Assembly: GCA_963565915.1 (NCBI GenBank)
Contig: OY751490.1
Location: forward strand, 2,790,001 to 2,854,000
Direction of reading: 5' to 3'
Length of the DNA: 64,000 nucleotides
DNA from: Entoloma clypeatum
Lineage: Eukaryota; Basidiomycota; Agaricomycetes; Agaricales; Entolomataceae
Under the pieces are notes generated by a model. The model made no database searches, had not been told where the DNA came from, and saw only the letters and a program-made list of their open reading frames with translations. The stretch's first letter is position 1, and each line of letters begins with the position of its first letter. Positions 52,950 to 63,911 of this stretch are shown here, in pieces. Made by a program: the position numbers and the translations under genes.

Positions 52950-53261
52950 GCGCATTCATTTTACAAATCCCCTTTATATCCCATTCTCAAGCTGAATGAT
53001 ATCTTCAGCGGGCCAGCATCCATAATTTATAATGAAAGGGGACATCGCGCAGAAGAGGAGGAGCCGGACACATTCCCCGAAGATGACATAGGAACGCCTC
53101 GCAATGATCGGTTAAGGTCAGAGCCCGCATCTCGAGCCCTTACGCCGACAGAATTCCATCAACCATCTGGAAGTCTTGAGCTTGAAAGGGAACTATTTGC
53201 AGCCGATCCTCCACCCCAGGAAGAAGAAACGCCTGCGGACACCCCCGAAGTACAAAAGCCT

Positions 53262-54965
53262 ATGGAAGTCCCTGAAGTACAAACGCCAGTGGAAATTCCT
53301 GAAATACAACGTCCTCCGACACCCCCAATTGTTGAAGAAATCCCAGCAGCTGCTATCCCAGCCACGCCGGAGGTTGTTCCTGAGACCCCGAAAGCCAAAG
53401 AAGTGGACAAGAAAAAGGGCAAAGGGAAGGATAAGACACCGAAGAATACCCCAAAGAATACCCCAAAGAATACCCCCAAGATTGAAACCAGCTTTGCCCC
53501 GTCGTTTGATAATGTCCAGAAGACTCCGAAACTTGGAGATTCTCTTTCTGCAGCATGGGGTTCCATTAACCCATCGGCTGATCTACTTTCTCCCTTGACG
53601 CCCGCCGAACCGAAGCCCCCACAGACGGCTGGTTCCTCTCCAAAGGACAAGCGCAACTCGTTTGATAGTATTTCGCCTAAACCGTCACCATCTATCGGTG
53701 CCAACCGCTCTCCTCTAGGAACGACAGAACCTATATCAGCAGCAACCATCACGGATCCTCCTGCAGATACTACGCGGGCAATCGAATCAAGTAACCCTCT
53801 TGCCGAACAACCTGTACAACCGGAACCTGTTGTGGAGAAGGATGTCACTGAAACGCCATTGGCAGCGACCCCAGCGGCCGCAAACAAAGCTGACGTGGAC
53901 TTCCAGGAAGCGACGATTTCCTCGGGAAAGAAGAAAAAGAAGAAAGGAGCTTCAGCCGCTGTGACTCCCGCAGTCCAGCCGACCCCAATTGTGGAGTCAA
54001 CCCCCGTTGTACCCGATGTACCACCTGTCGAAGAAACCAAGGCTTCAGAGGCTGAGCTCGAGCTTGAGACGCAGCAGCCTGATCCCGCCGCAGAAGCAGC
54101 CATTACACGATCTGGTGATCTATTGAGCTCTGCTGACAAGCCTGCCTCTACCAAAGCTGAACCAACGGTATTGCCAGAAGTCGCCACTGATGCCGATAAA
54201 GGTGGCGGGCTGTTCGGGATTGAGAGTGTGGCGTCTGCGCTGTTTTCGAGCTCTGCCTGGAACAGTTCTGCCGACAAGGGCCAGGAGGCACCCAAGGCAA
54301 CCGGGTGGGGTATTGCCTCACTTGGGTTCGGCCCAAAGGCTAATAGTGCCACTTCAAAAACGCCAGCAGCATCTACATGGGGTGCTACGCCATCAACCAC
54401 TCCCGCAGCCAAGACTCCGTCGCTTAGCTGGGGAGGAACAACACCAAAAGCCGGGGCTCGGGGAGCGGGAGCAACGCCTGCTGGTTCTCCGTGGGCTTCA
54501 ACCCAGAAGTCGCCGTGGGCAAAAGATAAAGAGCCCGAGAATATAACAGTGGCGGCTCCCGCAGCTGAAAGTGAGACTGCTGCAGAGGTAGAGAAGGTTG
54601 CAGAGTCGGACAAACCTGCCGAATCGGACCATGCTCCCACGACTGAACCAACTGCTGAAGCAGCGGACAATGCTGCCACTCCCAAACCTGAGACAGCCAA
54701 ACCTCCAGCAGTAGAGGAAATCAACGCGGCCGACGCAGCTCTGGTCGACTCCTCGACACAAGTGGTTGCTACAGGGGAGGAGAATGTTCAAAGCCTCGAG
54801 GGTGGACAACCCCCCGCCACGGATGCGACCTCGAAGGATGAGGCCGCACCTCCTGTAGAGGCGGCCAACGCAGAAGGTGGTGATGACGATGACGATAAGG
54901 GTAACGATGCAGGCAAAAATAAGAAAGGGGGAGGACCTACTAAGAAGAAAAAGAAAAAGAAGTAG
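53262..54965 (+). CDS. Long disordered protein with WG motifs and lysine tail
   Basis: 567 residues from the first ATG. The same frame is open, and protein-like, back to about 52956 (LNDIFSGPASIIYNERG, EEEEPDTFPEDD), so the real start may be upstream or the frame may join the Hsp70-like gene by alternative splicing. It is composed mainly of Ala, Pro, Thr, Glu and Lys. It contains a KNTP triple repeat (53437-53481), a KKKKKK patch, and a Trp/Gly zone at residues 330-430 (SAWNSS, TGWGIASLGFG, STWGATPS, LSWGGTTP, SPWASTQKSPW). It ends in an Asp-rich run followed by KKKKKKK. No folded domain was recognised. A long open frame on the other strand (53159-54724) is a shadow. Confidence 0.75.
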   Translation: MEVPEVQTPVEIPEIQRPPTPPIVEEIPAAAIPATPEVVPETPKAKEVDKKKGKGKDKTPKNTPKNTPKNTPKIETSFAPSFDNVQKTPKLGDSLSAAWGSINPSADLLSPLTPAEPKPPQTAGSSPKDKRNSFDSISPKPSPSIGANRSPLGTTEPISAATITDPPADTTRAIESSNPLAEQPVQPEPVVEKDVTETPLAATPAAANKADVDFQEATISSGKKKKKKGASAAVTPAVQPTPIVESTPVVPDVPPVEETKASEAELELETQQPDPAAEAAITRSGDLLSSADKPASTKAEPTVLPEVATDADKGGGLFGIESVASALFSSSAWNSSADKGQEAPKATGWGIASLGFGPKANSATSKTPAASTWGATPSTTPAAKTPSLSWGGTTPKAGARGAGATPAGSPWASTQKSPWAKDKEPENITVAAPAAESETAAEVEKVAESDKPAESDHAPTTEPTAEAADNAATPKPETAKPPAVEEINAADAALVDSSTQVVATGEENVQSLEGGQPPATDATSKDEAAPPVEAANAEGGDDDDDKGNDAGKNKKGGGPTKKKKKKK

Positions 54966-55352
54966 TTGCTTGATTCGACTTATGTTAGTCTTGCTGTATC
55001 ATCTAGATGAATATGACATGTATTAAGAATATGGACTTTTGTTTGTTATTCGCGGGAAATCTCATGAGATGCGAAAGAGACATGACGTGTTTCATGATGG
55101 GACAAAGAAGAAGAACAAAGAAAAAGGACACTCGGGTGTCAAGAAGCATCATGCCCATGACACTCGAACTGCATTGGAGGTGTGCCGATGAAAAGGTTAG
55201 ATATAAAGGACACTGACACTTCGAGGAAAAATCAGTTTCCCACTTAGCAGACATTGGGATCTGTTCGGAAGACTCACCGAATCACGGCGATTTAGCCCTA
55301 GCTCATAAGCCGCGCTTATCCATCCCTCGATACATCTTTGAAGCATACACTA

Positions 55353-56054
55353 TCAGAATGTTGTGTCCTGAAGTCTTGTTTCAGAAAAGACATCTGCAAC
55401 GGCTTTGAACTGCCAAAGGAGTTTGAACATTGTAGGCTTCACGGGCGCGACCTCGGACCATCGCGTCGTAGCCATGCCGATCTTGGTGAGATCGTTGATT
55501 TTGACGCATATCGATACCTTGTGGACGACATTTTTGAAGTTGAGTACCTTTGCAGGCTTTACCGAGGAAGGGCAGGATCCGTGTAGCAACTTGCGCACTC
55601 TAGCGAGCCAGCGAGGTTCAAGGGATAGCAGCACCCAGAGGTCGACGTTGAACGTCGGTTTGACATTTAGACCAGATATTTCATAGTATACCGTGTAGTT
55701 GTCATCGAATTCCGCCGACAGTCCTCTGTCGTAATACCTCTCATTGTGGACCAGCGTCCCCCCCATACCATCAGGGTCTTTTTCGTCATCAGCTTGAAAC
55801 TGATAGGACATTGTGCCCCAGATACATTGACTGGTCTGCAGACGGCTGGTTCGAGATCTTGTGAAGGAAATCAGCCCCAACTGGCCCTTGCTGCCAGAGA
55901 ACGATATGGTTCCAGAATAGGCAACGTCGTTACTCACTCGGGCATCATCGGGGTCTCTCCCGGAGACGCTGCCAAAAAGCTTGATTCCTTGGGAGAGTCT
56001 GATGAGGCGATGATTCGAAGTTGAGCCCGTTGGACAGTTTTGAATGACACACAT
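55353..56054 (-). CDS. Hypothetical protein, 233 codons
   Basis: A single open frame with mixed, globular-looking composition (SYQFQADDEKDPDGMGG, DDNYTVYYEISGLNVKP, NVDLWVLLSLEPRW). It may be a beta-rich domain. No family was recognised and no convincing intron was seen inside. The start could be downstream of the first Met. It is isolated between two unrelated genes. Confidence 0.5.
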   Translation of the reverse strand: MCVIQNCPTGSTSNHRLIRLSQGIKLFGSVSGRDPDDARVSNDVAYSGTISFSGSKGQLGLISFTRSRTSRLQTSQCIWGTMSYQFQADDEKDPDGMGGTLVHNERYYDRGLSAEFDDNYTVYYEISGLNVKPTFNVDLWVLLSLEPRWLARVRKLLHGSCPSSVKPAKVLNFKNVVHKVSICVKINDLTKIGMATTRWSEVAPVKPTMFKLLWQFKAVADVFSETRLQDTTF

Positions 56055-57052
56055 TGTAGGATTTGAGCTGTTTGATCATATATCGGCCCAAGGAAAATGA
56101 CATGTTGTATCTGGGGGGTTTGATGTTCTAGTAGTATTAGGGTGTATCTATATGACAAAATTTTTTAAGTTCCATTCTCCAAACCTATCTTGACACCGCT
56201 CACATCAATTTGTAATGAACCATTCACACCAAAGAAATAGGTGCTCTCGTCGATATACAGTATCATCATCAGTGTGACAGGCAAGGATAGAGTGGGACAG
56301 GATCTTCAAGACCCCAACCCATCTGAGGTGTTGCTTGCGATCTGCGGGAAGTTGGAGCCAGATGACAAGGAGCTGGGGTCAGATGGCGGGGAATTAGGGT
56401 CAGATGGCAGGGGGTCGTGGTCAGACAGTGGGGAGTCGGGCGTTGGGCAGTGTAGACTTGTTTCCATAAGACCCTTGGCCATTTTTCCCCCTTCATCTCT
56501 GTTTCACCCATGCGACCCCCCCTCACTGCCCGCTTTGTCTTGTTTGCTTCCTTGGCCGTCAACTAGTTTCGATATTCGTGGTATCCACCAGTGTTTCGCT
56601 GGGCAGATCACCGATTACGTGGAAGTTTTTTTTCGAAGTGCTGAGAATGACAGAAAAGAAGGTAAAAATGTTGATTGAGCATGCTGGTAGTGTCCTTAGC
56701 CGAGGCACTCAAGGTGATCCCAATGAAATCACTGTACTTAAGATTTTCTCAAACAGCTTGTTTTCTTGGGAAAAGCGGTTGGCGTCGAATCCACCTTGTA
56801 TGGTATAGGACCCTGTATAGCAGAGGCGACGGTCCTGTTTGGACCTGAAAAGAATGAAGGCAAGGCCCGTAGAAGGACAAAGCAAGTACTTTGTCGTTCA
56901 ATGCGAAGTGGCATGAGGGAAATAATGGAAGGAGAGGAAGGGACTCAAGGGAAAGTTGCCCGATCCCAATGGGTACCCGTTTTAACGACAGTGAGGAAGT
57001 GACGTCACGATCAACACTTCTCTTTGGTGACCTCCTTTAGTAACAGCACAAA
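56055..57052. other. Intergenic region with a short G-rich repeat
   Basis: No supported gene. A GGGGTCAGATGGC-type repeat occurs at about 56370-56450 (three to four units). Open frames here lack conserved motifs. Confidence 0.4.
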
Positions 57053-58612
57053 ATGCCTCCTCCATTGGCACCTCCGATACTGATCCAAGCATCGACATGT
57101 CTCATTCCGAACAAGGCTCAGTTACATGTCGAAAGAATGCTACCCCTCTTCCGTGAAGAATTGGCGCGATTCCGTTACTCTGGTCATTTCACGGTGCAGG
57201 TCGGCTTTGAGGAAAAGGCCTTCACCTACGTCACCCTGGGTTCCCCCCTGAGAGGGTTCAGAAATTGCATTCTAGCCAGGTTCCTCCCGATTTTCTCTCC
57301 GTTCCATGCAACGATCCGGACACCGACGACGAACTATGACTTTCCGCCCCGGAGGCCAGCTCATCACAGGATCCCAGCCTTGAATGAAGATGACACAGGA
57401 CATCACACCCTGATCAGTACTGCACCTGGCGGGTCTAAGACGAACGCCAGATCGGGGGATAGAGGGAAAACAAAAAAAAGAACCAAGGATGGCACCCGAA
57501 GACAACGGGAGCTGTAGATGATCACATCAAGTTCACTGTACCGTTCTCCTCGGTTATTCGAGGCACTCTGGAAGACGATAGAAACTCCAGCTCTCTGGAA
57601 CTGTCATTACAGGGGTCCATTGGGGTCCATGTCAGTGACCACAATATTAATATTCGCCATCTGACAATTCCACGTTTCACAGATGTGCCAAGGTGAAGCA
57701 TGTTGTGAGCCTAGTCCAGACCCTCAGAATGAAAGATGGGTGAAAATCAGCTTGGCCGACCTGCGTCCTCGTGGCAAGCCAACTAGTTCACAGAGCGTCT
57801 TTCTCGGCCCCGTTCAGGTTCACGTAACTATACCTTCGGCAGATGTGATGATGCTTACATCCTCGCCCGATAATGACGCCTTCAATTCTGCACGCTTGAA
57901 ACGCAAGTCGTATGGAAATTTCTTCTTCAGGATGCCCACCACCAAATCGCGCAAATTCGAACCAATGATTGGGACCACCAGAGAGCATATACTTGTGGTT
58001 GGAAATATGCCAAGAGTTTGGGCCATTGAGAATGTGTTGACCTGTCCAGAAAACAACGACGACTCTGATGGTGTCATTTGGAACTTCTCCCATAACGACA
58101 ACATGTACGAAAGGTCTATGTCTGAGGACTTCGGCATCTGCCACTCCCTCGTGCTCTCCGTCGATAATCCTCTACCACACCCAGAACCCAGGTCCGGCGT
58201 ATTTGTGGTGACTGCTCTCATCTTTTGGTCATCTAGTCCTCAGAGGACAGGAGAGGCGCACACCCTTCTGCAAAAATTGCAAGGGCTTTTGCCATTATCT
58301 CAGCATGTCAAGTCTCCGGCGGAAAAGAGGTCCACTTCACCCATTTTCGCCAATTGTATCCATCGTGTCACGTTTGTCGTTGATATCGGTACTCGTGTAG
58401 GAGACCATCCTGATCTTGTGAACGAACGGCCAAGAGTCCAACTGAAAATGTCCGATTTTTCTGGTAATTCAACTGGTGTCAGGACATCTCTACCTGTCGG
58501 ACTATTCCCAGTTTTTGGCGCCGTCGACAACAGTTTAATCTTCACCAATGAAATCCACTTTTCAAAAGCTATCGAAGGAAGTGTCAAACCAGGTCGAAAG
58601 CATGACAAATAG
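57053..58612 (+). CDS. Hypothetical multi-exon protein
   Basis: It starts at 57053 (MPPPLAPPILIQASTCL). A firm downstream part reads DDHIKFTVPFSSVIRG (57518 on), then a 54-bp intron at about 57631-57682 (GTCAGT donor, CTGAC branch, CACAG acceptor), and the large last exon to 58612 (ISLADLRPRGKP, VFLGPVQVHVTIPSADVMML, HILVVGNMPRVWAIENVL). Exon structure between 57240 and 57510 is unclear; one possible frame there has a TGA. Beta-rich character; no family was recognised. It could be a real gene or a slightly damaged one. Confidence 0.55.
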
Positions 58613-59331
58613 GTGAAGAGCAACACCAGCAACCCGCGCTTTCAATCTTTCTTGACACCCCCGAGTTTACCGAAGTTTTATCCCTGTCACCTATTTCTTA
58701 CATTTCGATGGGACCCAGGTGTCTCAGCAGCCTCAGAAGCCCTCATATGTGCCCAACAAATTTTTGTATTTCGATGTCAAATACACGTGGACATGATTTT
58801 CGGAGACGTTTGTATGGTTGTCCTGTATGTAATAAAAACATTTTAGAATAAATCTGCAGTCTTCATGCCCACATATCCTCCTAACAGCTCGAAGTACTGC
58901 ACCGCAGCGCTCATTTCACTAAGTATTCAGTGACAGACGTTTTGGGGTGGACGAAAGGCTATGGGAGCGTAACTTCCAGTGTGTTGTCAGAGCTAATGGC
59001 GCTGATGACATGGGCAGCTTCTTGAGAAATGAATGAAATACCCCACACCCGAACCAAATGAAGCAGGGTGTCGGATAGATTACATGTGAGTGAATGTGAT
59101 ATACATAACTGTTCGAGCACTCTGATACTTTTGTGCAGCTGGTAACATGCTCCGAACCGCCTTACATGGAGGCACGCATGGACTCTGTATGGACTGACAT
59201 TGGTGTGGTAGACTCGTCTGCCAGCAACCAACCCCTTCTCATGCACCAACCTGTTTGCAGGGTACATGTATGAGGAAAGATGTAGGATAGTATGTAGATG
59301 AATGTCTGTGGTGCCAGACCATTAACAATTC
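58613..59331. other. Intergenic, nothing recognised
   Basis: Convergent gene ends flank this stretch (plus-strand gene on the left, minus-strand F-box gene on the right). A 102-codon minus-strand frame at 58959-59267 has no recognisable motif. Confidence 0.4.
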
Positions 59332-60863
59332 TCACTTGTGCCCTTGACCCCAGAAACTACATAACGAGGGTATACATACTTCAAGAACATGCATAGTGTC
59401 ATAATCCAACTCGTTCCCCCCTTGCCAGATGCTAAGATCATCGAGTTTCCAATTCCTATAGGTACGCTGCGTAACCTCTGATGTAAAGCTCTGAACTTCC
59501 CTGTCAGCAACATAGGGACAGATGGTCTTCCTGGGACTTACACTTGAAGGGTCTCCCTCGACGCCGACTACACTTGCTATGTGTAGTGCAAGGCCTGCCA
59601 AATTTGGCAAGCGATCCGCGAGCAAATCTAGGAGAGCCACAGATAACACAAAGACATTTAGTCGAAGGTAGACCAACTGCGAGGGTAATTCCGCAACGAT
59701 TGGGGCAACTTCAGCGTAGTGCAGGTAACGATCGTATATAGTAAGCTTCTTCAGAGAGTGTGATGATTGCTTGAGACAGAGGGTTAGACTATCAAAGCCA
59801 GAATCAAGCATGGAAGGGTATATTTGAAGGGTGTGTAGATTGGAGGCAATATTTATTTTGCTCGCAATGGTTTGTGATAGCCACTCCGCCAGTTGTTCAT
59901 CAGAATTCGGATGGAGGAGCCCAGACGGATTAAGTCGTAGATGCAGAGCTTTAAGTGTACTGGAAGAATCATGGAGCAGTTGCGTTAAACCCGATGGGTC
60001 CTCTGAGAAGGACCGATTGAAAGCTGCGCGTAAGATGAAGGTATCCAAAACAGGAAATCCAGTGAGTTGTTTGAAAAAGGATGATAGATCGGCAAAAGCA
60101 AAGGACCAGACTTTCAACGCCAAAAGTTGAGGAGCAACGTGGTTTACGAAGGGTACAACGTGTTCGACGAGAACGCGTGCATCGCCACCCGCAATGCCGC
60201 GATCTGGATTGCTGGTAAATTCAAATTCGAGTTCTTGTATGGAGTGGAAGTCAATTTTCGATGCTGGCAGTACCTGAAAGGCATCTAGACTGCCACCAAA
60301 CGACAATCGGCGCAACTTTCCGCCGAAACTTGCCCATGCGGTTGCAAGAAAATGGTCGAGATCTTGGAGAGGCCAGTTCCAGAAGTGCAGTGTAAAGGCC
60401 TCGAGGTTGAACATGTCAGGAAAGGCAGCTGACAGGCATGCAATCACGCCCTCGAAAGAATTGGGTAGAGGTCTTGGCGATGGACTACGGCGATGGAAAT
60501 GTAAAACTGCTTTCAGGCGGTTGAACGTAGAGGGGAGAGGAGGGATTGATGGGATGGGGTGCCTCTCAGCAGGATTGAGTTGAAGTTTTAAGCTTCGAAC
60601 GCGGCTCGCAACGGATGGATCGCTATGACCGGGACTGCTGATAAGTGGATGGTGAGGCACATGATAACTCTTCTCACCTACCTGAGTCGCGCAACAATCC
60701 TAAGTGCACTGCGGTCGAGAGATTTGATGAGGATATCCTTGTAACGGATATCCATGGCAAGATGGAAGAAAATTCTGTTGACCTTCAGCATGTCGCGGAG
60801 ACATTTCTCGGGGATGTAACGCGCGATCTGCAGCCATAGTTCGGTTGGGATGTCATCCGCCAT
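59332..60863 (-). CDS. F-box protein with LRR-like repeats
   Basis: Probable substrate adaptor of an SCF ubiquitin ligase. Exon 1 (60863-60682) encodes the F-box (MADDIPTELWLQIARYIPEK, MLKVNRIFFHLAMD). A 59-bp intron (GTAGGTGAG...CATAG) joins it to exon 2 (60622-59332). Exon 2 has irregular Leu-rich repeats (LRRLSFGGS, LQIYPSMLDSG, LKKLTIYDRYL, LVYLRLNVF) and the conserved end WKLDDLSIWQGGNE...SFWGQGHK common in mushroom F-box proteins. About 490 residues. A GTAAGT...CTGACAG pair inside exon 2 (near 59495-59540) would make a 41-bp intron that breaks the frame, so it is probably not used. Confidence 0.85.
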
Positions 60864-61238
60864 CTTCGGGAGCGGGGCTCAACAGTGTTCCCGCGTGACA
60901 CGTATTCTGCGGTCACGTGCGTTGCCGTCGGGAACAGCCGAGAGTGGGTTGAAACGTTTGCAAAGCGACACATTTTTGGCAGTTGCTTTGAGTTGACCTC
61001 TTCCCAGAATCCCTCTGAAGCATTTCATCTTCACCATTTCTTCGAACTCACCCCCCAAAACCTCTCGTGTCTTCTGTCCAGGCAGAGGATTCATGCTTCG
61101 ACCTCCAATTGCTATACCAAAGCATAAGAACTCGTTCGGTTTACCCCTCAGTTTTGTAAGCATACCCATCTCTCCTCTTGCCAAAAGTTTCATGCAATCT
61201 TCATCTTCTGGTAGCGTTGATTACCCTATTCGCCCAGC
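60864..61238. promoter_or_regulatory. Divergent promoter region, F-box gene / eIF5
   Basis: 375 bp between two divergently transcribed genes. No TATA box was recognised. C/T-rich tracts (CTTCACCATTTCTTCG, CATCTCTCCTCTTGCC) lie before the eIF5 ATG, as is usual for highly expressed fungal genes. Confidence 0.5.
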
Positions 61239-62618
61239 ATGGCTTCAGGAATCGTAAATATTCGTCGCGACGTCGATGACAAATTCTACCGATACCGGTA
61301 CGCCCGCCAGGAGGCAGTCTTACATTCGAAAATCACTAATATGCCGATGCAGTATGCCCCTTCTGACCACCAAGATCGAAGGCAAAGGTAATGGTATCAA
61401 AACCGTCGTTCCCAACATGTCCGATGTCGCCCGGGCCCTTAGTAGACCTCCGGCCTACCCCACCAAGTTCTTCGGTTGTGAGCTGGGGGCCCAGACCTCG
61501 TTCGATGAAAAGAACGACCGTTACATTGTCAATGGCGCTCACAATGCCGACCGTCTTCGCGAGCTGCTTGACGTCTTCATCGATAAATTTGTCCTCTGCA
61601 AATCTTGCAAGAATCCCGAAACAGAACTTGTCATTTTAAAATCCGGCAGAAACGAGGATATCATCAGAGACTGCAAAGCTTGTGGAGAGAGAACGGGAGT
61701 TGACATGCGTCACAAGCTAACCACCTTCATCTTGAAGAACCCCCCTGTCAAGATTAAAAAGGGGAAAAACAGGAATGCCGGTGACGCTGCCAGCGGTGTT
61801 GGTGGTGGTGGAGAGAACGGCGATGCTTCCCCTCAAGAAGCTCCTGGTGCAGAGAGCGATGATGAGCTCACCAGAAAGATCAAAGCCGAAGCTGCGGAAC
61901 TCAACACCGAGACCGCCTTAGCCAAAGAAGACTGGTCCGCAGACACTTCTCCAGAGGCGGTCAAACAACGCATCAAGGCATTGGAAGGAAGCTTGGCCGC
62001 TGCTACCCTTGCTGGCGATGACGATGGCAGCGACGAGGATGCCAACAGTCCCTTTGGCCAGCTTGGTCAATGGATTGAAGAACATAAGGAAGCTCGAGAC
62101 GATTCCAAAGCTTTCTCCATCGCTATCTTCAAGAAGGCGGAGGAACTCGGTATTGAAAAGAAACACAAGACTCTCCTTGTAGTCGTGCAAGCGTTATTCA
62201 CTTCAGCCATACTCGCCGAAATTCCGAAATTTGCTCCTCTTTTAAACAAGGTATGCACACGCTTTTGTTGAGATTTCCATTGATTCTAAGCCTTGTCAGC
62301 TGGTTACTTCGGAGAAACATCAAAAGTCGTTGCTCGGCGGCATAGAACGACTGGTTGGAATTGCGCATCCGGTTCTCTTACCAGCAGTTCCAAAAATCTT
62401 GATGGCTCTTTATCAAATTGACGTTATCGAGGAGGAGGTGGTCACGCAGTGGGGAACACATGTCAGCAAGAAGTACGTGGACAAAGAAACTAGCAAGCGG
62501 GTCCGCAAAGCCAGCGAGCCGTTCTTGAAGGTATTGACATGATATATTCTCCTTGAACATATCTGATGTTCTACCGTAGTGGCTTGAAGAAGCGGACGAC
62601 GACGACGACGACGAATGA
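61239..62618 (+). CDS. TIF5: Translation initiation factor eIF5
   Basis: GTPase-activating protein for eIF2 in the scanning 43S complex. 408 residues, close to yeast eIF5 (405). The N-terminal GAP domain starts [20 protein letters not shown] and includes the conserved Arg of FYRY. The zinc finger is CKSC...CKACG near residues 100-125. A disordered acidic/basic linker precedes the C-terminal W2 HEAT domain, which ends in the acidic aromatic box [12 protein letters not shown] that binds eIF2-beta and eIF3. Exons: 61239-61297, 61353-62250, 62300-62530, 62580-62618; all introns are 49-55 bp and GT-AG. Intact. Confidence 0.97.
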
Positions 62619-62747
62619 TATCTTGGAGAGACCTCGCGAAAGACACGGTTTTACACTGGATATTCTAGTATATAAACGTTATCTGCATCGTTTCGCTGTG
62701 TGCTTTAACACTGCCGCTTTTTGTAAAAGTATTGCTCCAAGTATATA

Positions 62748-63774
62748 CTATCGTTAACCTAGTGATGCAACACCCAAAAATAACTCACGCAGTGATGCAA
62801 CACTCACTAATTGACCTCCGCACGCACGACAATCCATATCGAGGCCTCATGATATCAGGATCGAGCTTTGTTGTGTATCATAGAATAGTTGAGACCATTC
62901 TAACCATGTATTCTAGGTTGAGGGCTCGTGCTGCAGCTCAAAGAGTGCTCGGAAAAAGTGTATTTCATAGCTTTTGAGGCTCAGAAATAGGACTAAATGC
63001 TAGACCTTCAACCACAACTCTCTCCAAGTGTTTTTCAAGTAAAACCCACATTCTGAGAGGTACAAACATAGTGGAAAACAGTAAAGAAAGTGGGAGGTCG
63101 TTGAGCGTGACAATCAGGCATCCGGGGCAATACAGTTCTAGCTCCGCCAAATTTAGACTCAGAGTCCGAGTCGGCAAACGCGCTATTCACGCCTAAGCGC
63201 GTTTGAGCACGTTGTCCAATTTCGAGCCATGGCATGGGGCGTCCCCCGAAACAAGATGACAGAAACACGCGACTCAAGAAAGCTTGCGACTTCCTTCATG
63301 AACAACTGGCTTCTCCTCGTAATCAGCACCTGTCTATTAGGAAGGTTGCTCTCAAATACAACGTTGACCATTCATCATTGTCCCGACGGTTCAAGGGACT
63401 TTACTAATCAAAGAATTGATGTAATTTCTCCTCCTTGCACCTCGTCTTGTCTGAGGTCTGTTTCCGACAACGCGTTGAGTCTCGACGACCATAGCTCTCC
63501 TGATTAATCCTGATTGCCGGTTTGGCATGCTCGGCCGTTGGTTTGATTGATGTGACTTGAGTGTGACGGTTGTTGCATCTCCCCATGAGTTCCAACCCCT
63601 CAAGATTCCCTCCGTAGCACTTCTCAAACTCCATATTTTGTTTAGATCCTGGGCACCATAATGAAGTAGGGATCAGAGGCTTTCGAATGGTACAAAAGAT
63701 CATGAGCATTGGATAGTTCTACATGAAACTGGAAACACATCTACAAAAGTGTTGCATCACTGGGTTAACGATAG
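62748..63774. mobile_element. TA-flanked non-autonomous DNA element
   Basis: A 1027-bp element with 26-bp terminal inverted repeats (start CTATCGTTAACC, then AGTGATGCAACAC; one mismatch), flanked by TA. The inner copy GCAGTGATGCAACACTCAC at about 62792 repeats the terminal motif. No transposase frame was seen. It fits a Tc1/mariner-like MITE. It lies between eIF5 and the capping protein gene. Confidence 0.75.
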
Positions 63775-63911
63775 TAGTACATATGCATAACTTGGTGAGT
63801 TGCACATATTTGTCACTGAAGGCTTCGCCGTGTGGCGGTCTACACATTTCCAACACTTTGAGTCATTCAACTTGATCGCTTCGTTCGACAATCTTTCAGA
63901 AGGCTGGAATC

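Noticed and set aside
53159..54724. 521-codon minus-strand frame opposite the disordered protein
   Set aside because: It is the shadow of a biased Ala/Pro/Thr/Lys coding frame; it has Ala/Gly/Ser-rich composition without domains.
59495..59540. Short GTAAGT...CTGACAG intron in the F-box gene
   Set aside because: At 41 bp it is shorter than the other introns, and its removal breaks the conserved C-terminal frame.
60879..61193. Minus-strand 104-codon frame in the eIF5/F-box promoter region
   Set aside because: No domain, overlaps the divergent promoter, and has no splice or start context support.
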